Source: Streptomyces exfoliatus
GTDB taxonomy: Bacteria; Actinomycetota; Actinomycetes; Streptomycetales; Streptomycetaceae
Length of the DNA stretch: 52,642 nt
Reading direction: 5' to 3'
NCBI RefSeq assembly: GCF_000725545.1
Contig: NZ_JNZP01000033.1
Location: 1-52,642 of the forward strand
Positions within the stretch are counted from its first letter, which is position 1, and each line of letters begins with the position of its first letter. The notes below the pieces were generated by a model, which saw only the letters and a program-made list of their open reading frames with translations, made no database searches and was not told the DNA's origin. Of this stretch, positions 48,368 to 52,642 are shown piece by piece. The translations under genes and the position numbers were made by a program.

Positions 48368-48420
48368 GGCCGCGCGCGCCAAGACGTGGACTCGCAATCC
48401 ACGTTGACCTCGCGCGGCCC
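48368..48420. other. Nested stem-loop, possible terminator or structured RNA
   Basis: GGCCGCGCG (48368-48376) pairs with CGCGCGGCC (48412-48420), enclosing a second hairpin CGTGGA-CTCGCAA-TCCACG. It follows the XRE gene by 7 bp, so a terminator is the simplest reading. The inner 5 bp stem with a 7-nt CTCGCAA loop looks like a tRNA anticodon arm, but D- and T-arms are missing. Confidence 0.5.
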
Positions 48421-48528
48421 TTCGCGTCGACAGGGGCTTCGCAACCCAAGTCGGCCGCCCAGTCTCCGGTTGGCCCCGGTTCTGGGCTCCAGCTCATCGA
48501 GCTGGGTCTCATTCACTGCATTACCCCG

Positions 48529-48732
48529 CTTTGGCAGGCGGGTTGCTCCACCCGGTCGTCCTTTGGCAAGGCGACCACTCCCGGCTCTCCAGGAGCCCCT
48601 TTGGCAGGGGGCTTCTGTTGAACCACAGCTTCATCCCGGGTTCCGGCGGTCTTGGCAGGCCGTCGGGCTCGGGGCTCCGCATTGGCGTCCATCCATACAG
48701 AGCGCTCGGCCGTGGCCGGATCCCTTGGCAGG
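48529..48732. repeat. Five TTGGCAGG-type repeats upstream of the Rep-like gene
   Basis: Copies of (C/T)TTGGCA(G/A)G begin at about 48530, 48562, 48600, 48651 and 48724, all in the same direction. Read on the - strand they fall in three different reading frames, so they are not a protein repeat. They may be iterons of the replication region. The remaining stretch 48421-49280 has no gene that I can support, although both strands show open frames of 100-210 codons with unusual composition. Confidence 0.5.
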
Positions 48733-49280
48733 GGTCTGGTCGCGGTGCGGGCGATCCATATGAAGGCTGGTGTCTTCGCCATAGTGCCCGATCTGGTGTC
48801 CCCTGAAAAGTCGAGCGCCGTCCGTTTCGATACGATTCGCACGGTTCGCGCGTTTCATGTGACGGAACAGACGTCCGCGATCCGCCTCTTCGCGCCTTTT
48901 GGCCAGGAAGAGGGTCTTCCTGTAGGAAGCCACAACCCGGCCGGTTCTGTCCGGTCGGTGTCCGCTCGCGTCCGCAACTACTCCGTCGGCGACGTCATCG
49001 AGGGGGGCGTCCCGTGTGGCGGGACGCGATCCGAAGTTTCTGCCCGCCGTGCGGGAGCGCTGGGGGCAATCGGGGCCTCGTGGCCTCTGTCCACAGGGCG
49101 GCCGGTCCAGGCTGCCGAGGTGATCACTTCTCGCGTCGCTGTACCAAGCCCTCGCTTCACCCCCGAGGGGGGTGTCCGGTTTGGCCCGTACACCACGGCC
49201 ATGACCGCTTGCACCGCCCTGTCCGCCCTGGCACCTTTCTACGTCCGCGCTTCCTCCATGACGCTCGTCGGAGGTGCCCG

Positions 49281-51869
49281 ATGAGCGCCGCGGCGGCGGC
49301 GGCCGCCGCGCTGCCGCGCTCCCGCACGGTGTCCGCCGGCGGGGCATCGCGCCGCCGGCTTCGGTCGGTCCCGGCGCAAGCCGGGCCGGTCCCGGAGCGC
49401 GTCGCGGGTCATCCGCTGTCGCTCGGTCGCGACGCGCGTGCGCGCCTGGGTGGTGCGATGCGCACCCTCCTGGATGCGGCGGGCCTGGACGGTGCGTCGG
49501 ACGCGGTGCGGCTGGCGGTGCTAGTGCTGGCGTCGCGGACGCCAGCGGAGGACGGTGTGGTGGAGATCCGTACTCCGGAGCTGGGCCGATGGCTGGGGCT
49601 GTCAGCGTCGTACACGGCGTCCGCAGTTGTACCGGGGCTGCGCCGCTCAGGTGTGGTGTCGGTAGAGACGGCGGAGGGCGAGTACGGCGAGGACGTCGGC
49701 CTGGCGTGCCGGGTGCTGCCGCTGTGGGCGGCGCGGGGCATGGTCGGGCACCCGCTGGCGCTGTCGAAGAAGGAACTGGCGACCCTGCTGCGGCTGCTGG
49801 AGGCCGTGATGGCGCCGGGCTGGACGCACCGGGACGGCTCGGTGACTCCGGCCGGGCTGATCGGCACGCGTACCGGCCGGGGTGCGGCGACGGACCGGCT
49901 GGCGCTGCTGCTGCTGGTGCTGGAGGCGCGGGAGTCCGGGCAGGTGCGGCAGTGCGGCGGCGCGGTGGATACCAAGCGCGGCCGGGCCGCAGCAACGGTG
50001 GCCCGGCTGCTGGGCTGCTCGGCATCGGCGGGGGAGCGGGTACTGGAGCGCCTGGAGGACCGGCAGCTGGTGCTGCGGGTGCGGCTGCGGACGGCGTCGA
50101 AGATGGAGCACCGGTCGCGGCTGATGGTGCCGGCGGTCGCCGCCGCGTACGGGCGTACGGTCGCCGACGGCGCCCAGGAGGACCGCGCGGAGGACCTGGA
50201 GCCCGGTTTTTCAGACCCCGACGTTACGGCAGGGCCTAGTGAGGCGCTGGACCTGGAGATGGAGTCGCAGGTCAGCAGCGTGCTGGTGGGGGATAAGGCT
50301 GGTGTTGCAGAGCCCGACGTTGCGGCAGCCCTTCACACTGACCACTCTCACTCGGTTACTCCCGTCTCTTCTTCCGCTCTCTCTGGTGGCTTTTCCGGCG
50401 AAGGCCGTGGGAGTAAAGGCCGTCAGCCGGGACGCGCGTGCGTGCGCGAGGACCAGGCCGTCGACGGCGAGACCGACGTTGCCAGGTCCGGGAGCCCGGT
50501 GGCCGGGGTCGGCCCGCTCCGCGGGGAAAAGCCCACCAAGTCACACGTCGACGAGCAAGAGCAGGCAAGCGGCGTCACCGCTGGTGCTGCTGCCCGGCTG
50601 ACGGTCGTGGGTGGGCGAAAGACACAGCAGCAGGGGCGGCCGGACCTTCCTGCCGATCTTGACCTGAGGGTGGCTCTGGCGCCGGTGTCCTGGCTGTGGC
50701 AGGGGCTGAGCCGCTGGCAGCAGGACCGCGTCGTTAAGGCCGTGAAGGCGGAGCTCGCCCAGCTGCGCCAGGTGCTGGAGTGGGCGGGGCAGGCCCCGTT
50801 GGTGCTGGCCGCCCGGCTGACGTCCCGGCTTGAGGAGACCGGTGGCGAGGCCCTGATCACCAGCCCGTTCGGATGGATCACCCACCGTGGACTGGTGCGC
50901 CGTCCGTCGTGCTCGGACGTGCGATGCGACGACGGCGTCCGGCTCGACACCAGCGCCGACTGCGACAACTGCGACAACGTGCTCCACTTCCGGAGGGCGT
51001 GGCGGGTCCGGATCGAGGCCGAGGTCGACCAGGAGCTGCCCGGTCTGGAGACGGGCGCCCGGTACCGAAAGATCGAGGCCCGGGTGCGCCGTCACGCCGA
51101 GGCTGAGGCCGCTGACTTCGTGGCCCGTCAGGCCGACGCCCGGGAGCGGGCAACCCAGCGTGCGGTGGCCGGTGCCGAGGCCGAGGCACAGGCCGCGGTC
51201 GAGCGGGAGCGGGCGGCGGCCGAGGCGGCGGCCCGACAGGCCGTGGCGTGCGAGAACTGCGGCCGGGAGCGGTCGGCCGCGCTGTGCGAAGCATGCAACC
51301 ACCGGCTGCAGGTCAAGGTTCTGATCCATGAGGCCGGTCTCCTCGCCGCCACCTGGTCGGCCGACCTGAGCAACACGTCCGCCGTCGCGGCCGTCGCCGC
51401 CGAGGTCCGCACGGCCATCGAGGCCGACATCGCCGCCGAGTGGGAGCAGTTCCTGCAGATGACAGACCTGGCCGACCTGGAGGCGGCTGGCCCGGATGTC
51501 GTCGAAGACACCGCCGCGCACAACGCGTTCCTGGCTGCCGAGAGCGCGGTTGCGAAGTATCGGCACCAGGCGCTGGTGTTGCTCGGCCACAGCGAGGAGG
51601 CCCAGGCCGAGGCCCGCAAGGCGTACGCCACCGAGCGCGCCAAGCCCTGGTTCCAGGCTCTGCCCGACAGCGACGACGCCCTGCGTGCCGCGACCCGGGC
51701 CGCCGCGCAGGCCCAGGCCCGCACTGCCGAGTACCTGCTCGCCGTGCGGCTGGAGCAACTGCGCGCCAAGGCCCTTCCCGAGCCGGTGAGGCCCGCGCCC
51801 TGGTCGCAGCGTCTGCCCGAACTCGCCGCCCACTCGCTGCATGGCGAGACCCGGGAGGTGATCGCGTGA
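49281..51869 (+). CDS. Large HTH and zinc-finger protein, probable plasmid replication protein
   Basis: The product is 862 residues from ATG 49281 (GGAGG 6 bp upstream). The N-terminal half contains two winged-helix-like parts: IRTPELGRWLGLSASYTASA (about residues 98-117) and RAAATVARLLGCSASAGERV (about 235-254), the latter with LEDRQLVLRVRLR as wing. A disordered polar stretch spans about 300-450. The C-terminal half has SWLWQGLSRWQQDRVVKAVK, Cys pairs (CSDVRCDD, CDNCDN), then a coiled coil and CENCGRERSAALCEACNHRL. I recall similar proteins encoded on Streptomyces plasmids before a DUF721 gene. That neighbour, also present here, argues for replication initiation. Confidence 0.6.
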   Translation: MSAAAAAAAALPRSRTVSAGGASRRRLRSVPAQAGPVPERVAGHPLSLGRDARARLGGAMRTLLDAAGLDGASDAVRLAVLVLASRTPAEDGVVEIRTPELGRWLGLSASYTASAVVPGLRRSGVVSVETAEGEYGEDVGLACRVLPLWAARGMVGHPLALSKKELATLLRLLEAVMAPGWTHRDGSVTPAGLIGTRTGRGAATDRLALLLLVLEARESGQVRQCGGAVDTKRGRAAATVARLLGCSASAGERVLERLEDRQLVLRVRLRTASKMEHRSRLMVPAVAAAYGRTVADGAQEDRAEDLEPGFSDPDVTAGPSEALDLEMESQVSSVLVGDKAGVAEPDVAAALHTDHSHSVTPVSSSALSGGFSGEGRGSKGRQPGRACVREDQAVDGETDVARSGSPVAGVGPLRGEKPTKSHVDEQEQASGVTAGAAARLTVVGGRKTQQQGRPDLPADLDLRVALAPVSWLWQGLSRWQQDRVVKAVKAELAQLRQVLEWAGQAPLVLAARLTSRLEETGGEALITSPFGWITHRGLVRRPSCSDVRCDDGVRLDTSADCDNCDNVLHFRRAWRVRIEAEVDQELPGLETGARYRKIEARVRRHAEAEAADFVARQADARERATQRAVAGAEAEAQAAVERERAAAEAAARQAVACENCGRERSAALCEACNHRLQVKVLIHEAGLLAATWSADLSNTSAVAAVAAEVRTAIEADIAAEWEQFLQMTDLADLEAAGPDVVEDTAAHNAFLAAESAVAKYRHQALVLLGHSEEAQAEARKAYATERAKPWFQALPDSDDALRAATRAAAQAQARTAEYLLAVRLEQLRAKALPEPVRPAPWSQRLPELAAHSLHGETREVIA

Positions 51870-52003
51870 GCTCCGCACCGGAGACAAGCGGTGTCGACCT
51901 TGGCCGCCAGGCTCTCCTCGCCGCCCGCGAGGCGGCGAAGGCGAGCAAGACCGAGGCCCGGCAGAGACCGAAGGGGCGGACCACCACCATTGTCTGCGAC
52001 GCC
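51867..52003 (+). pseudogene. Truncated DUF721 (DciA-like helicase-loader) gene
   Basis: GTG 51867 overlaps the Rep-like stop (GTGA). About 45 residues read SSAPETSGVDLGRQALLAAR, EAAKASKTEARQRPKGRTTT, then IVCDAG. The motif GVDLxRxAL.AAREAAK resembles the N-terminus of actinobacterial DUF721 proteins, which usually continue for 100 or more residues. Here the frame runs straight into CRISPR repeat 1 at 52004 and on through the array to about 52228, so the conserved core is missing. Confidence 0.6.
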
Positions 52004-52218
52004 GGGATCATCCCCGCGCGTGCGGGGAGCAGACTGGCGAAGAGGCGAAGCGCTCCAGCTGGGCGGGACCATCCCCGCGCGCGCGGGGATGGTCCCGACC
52101 GGGCATCCACCCCCGATCACGCCTCCCTCTGCTCCCCGCACCCGCGGGGATGGTCCCCGCACCGCGATGACCGCCATGGGCGGCATGGTCTGCTCCCCGC
52201 ACCCGCGGGGATGGTCCT
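52004..52218. CRISPR. Mini CRISPR array (4 repeats, 3 spacers) with an orientation flip
   Basis: Repeats are 29 nt of the Streptomyces type I-E kind (CTGCTCCCCGC...GGGGATGGTCCC) at 52004-52032, about 52065-52096, 52129-52157 and 52190-52218. All spacers are 32 nt (52033-52064, 52097-52128, 52158-52189). Repeat 1 is on the opposite strand to repeats 3 and 4. Repeat 2 is a 32 bp perfect palindrome made of two 3' repeat halves. Outer repeats carry end mutations (GATGATCCC and GGTCCT). No cas genes or leader are seen. Confidence 0.9.
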
Positions 52219-52228
52219 CACGGCCTAG

Positions 52229-52642
52229 GCAGCGTCTTCAAATGATCACCGCTGGTGGATCATGGTGTTGTGATACGTCGCCATGAACTGTCCGATGCCG
52301 AGTGGGAGTTCGTTCGGCCGTTGCTGCCCGAGTCGTTGCGGGGGCGGAAGCGTCTGGACGACCGCCGGGTCCTGAACGGGATCGTGTGGAAGTTCCGGAC
52401 CGGGACGGCCTGGCGGGATGTGCCCGAGCGTTACGGTCCGTGGGCCACGCTGCATACGCGTTTTCGCAGGTGGGCGGCGGATGGGACGTTCGACCGGATG
52501 CTTCGGGCCGCGCAGGCGAAGGCGGACGCGGCGGGCGACATCCAGTGGCTGGTGTCGGTCGATTCCACGGTCGTCCGGGCCCACCAGCATGCGGCGGGGG
52601 CTCGAAAAGGGGGCTCCGCGACCCGGCCATCGGCCGGTCCAG
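52229..52642 (+). mobile_element. Left part of an IS5-type insertion sequence (runs off window)
   Basis: A CTAG at 52225-52228 is followed by GCAGCGTCTTCAAATGATCA, the likely terminal inverted repeat, and by a transposase gene. The IS lies 7-11 bp beyond the last CRISPR repeat. The right end is outside. Confidence 0.6.
52270..52642 (+). CDS. IS5-family transposase, N-terminal part
   Basis: GTG 52270 begins IRRHELSDAEWEFVRPLLPE, then RRVLNGIVWKFRTGTAWRDV and PERYGPWATLHTRFRRWAAD, the typical N-terminal DUF4096-like region of IS5-type transposases, followed by WLVSVDSTVVRAHQHAAGAR with the first Asp of the DDE triad. About 124 codons are visible before the window ends. In Streptomyces such genes are often split in two frames joined by programmed frameshifting; that part cannot be seen here. 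Confidence 0.85.
   Translation, partial: MIRRHELSDAEWEFVRPLLPESLRGRKRLDDRRVLNGIVWKFRTGTAWRDVPERYGPWATLHTRFRRWAADGTFDRMLRAAQAKADAAGDIQWLVSVDSTVVRAHQHAAGARKGGSATRPSAGP

Noticed and set aside
48513..48842. 109-codon - strand frame with PAK motifs
   Set aside because: Its apparent repeats come from a DNA motif occurring in all three frames, there is no good ribosome binding site, and the 5' part is not GC3-rich.
48652..49284. 210-codon + strand frame ending in ATGA overlap with the Rep-like gene
   Set aside because: Codon use is poor (many AT-ending codons in 48780-48900) and the protein has no recognisable domain; it is treated as part of the regulatory or origin region.
52158..52189. Spacer 3 shares ATGACCGCCATGG with the WhiB start region near 42140
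   Set aside because: Only 13 nt match, in a common GC-rich translation-start context; too short to call a self-targeting protospacer.

Overview
The window is high-GC actinobacterial DNA, almost certainly Streptomyces. Supporting signs are a very strong G/C bias at third codon positions, frequent GTG starts, a WhiB-family regulator, a DUF2637 transfer-type protein, an FtsK-like plasmid translocase, and type I-E-like CRISPR repeats of the CTGCTCCCCGC...GGGGATGGTCCC kind. No rRNA or convincing tRNA gene is present.

Layout. (1) Positions 1-8.15 kb look like ordinary chromosome-type genes on the + strand: the tail of a Pro/Ala-rich protein, a CoiA-like nuclease protein, an NADPH:quinone-type oxidoreductase, a small secreted protein with a beta-carbonic anhydrase and a SulP anion transporter (probably a bicarbonate uptake and hydration unit behind a perfect 8+8 bp dyad), and a secreted delta-60/DUF11/RTX-like protein closed by two strong hairpins. 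(2) 8.2-15.5 kb is patchwork accessory DNA: two coupled winged-helix genes behind an eight-copy, helically phased operator or iteron array, a GGDEF protein, an ADP-ribosylglycohydrolase, a 5'-truncated MDMPI-domain fragment, a DUF4157 plus papain-like protease protein, a 166 bp MITE, and remnants of a second copy of the transfer core. (3) 15.5-28.2 kb holds two Tn554-like transposons, TnA (about 15574-21704) and TnB (about 21999-27977), inserted in the same direction at two points of one gene. Joining the three gene pieces in frame restores an intact protein of about 196 residues. (4) 28.2-44 kb is a conjugative element or integrated-plasmid core on the - strand: small zinc-ribbon proteins, membrane proteins, an FtsK/TraB-type ATPase, coiled-coil and low-complexity proteins, the DUF2637 protein, and a chain of tightly packed small ORFs including WhiB. 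(5) 44.1-48.4 kb has a GntR regulator, an HTH plus P-loop kinase coupled to a guanylate-kinase-like protein, a dehydrogenase and a HAD phosphatase on the opposite strand, and an XRE regulator. (6) 48.4-52 kb looks like a replication module: repeated TTGGCAGG motifs, a large HTH/zinc-finger protein, and an overlapping DUF721/DciA-like gene that is cut off by a four-repeat CRISPR mini-array whose repeat orientation flips in its centre. An IS5-type transposase gene runs off the right edge.

How the parts work together. The DUF2637, FtsK-like, coiled-coil and small membrane/zinc-ribbon genes resemble mycelial double-stranded-DNA transfer modules of Streptomyces plasmids and AICEs. WhiB, GntR and XRE proteins would be their regulators, and the 49.3-52 kb genes their replication part. 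The transposons, MITE, IS and truncated genes show repeated insertion and recombination. Function calls for small genes are inferences from composition and context, because no database search was possible.
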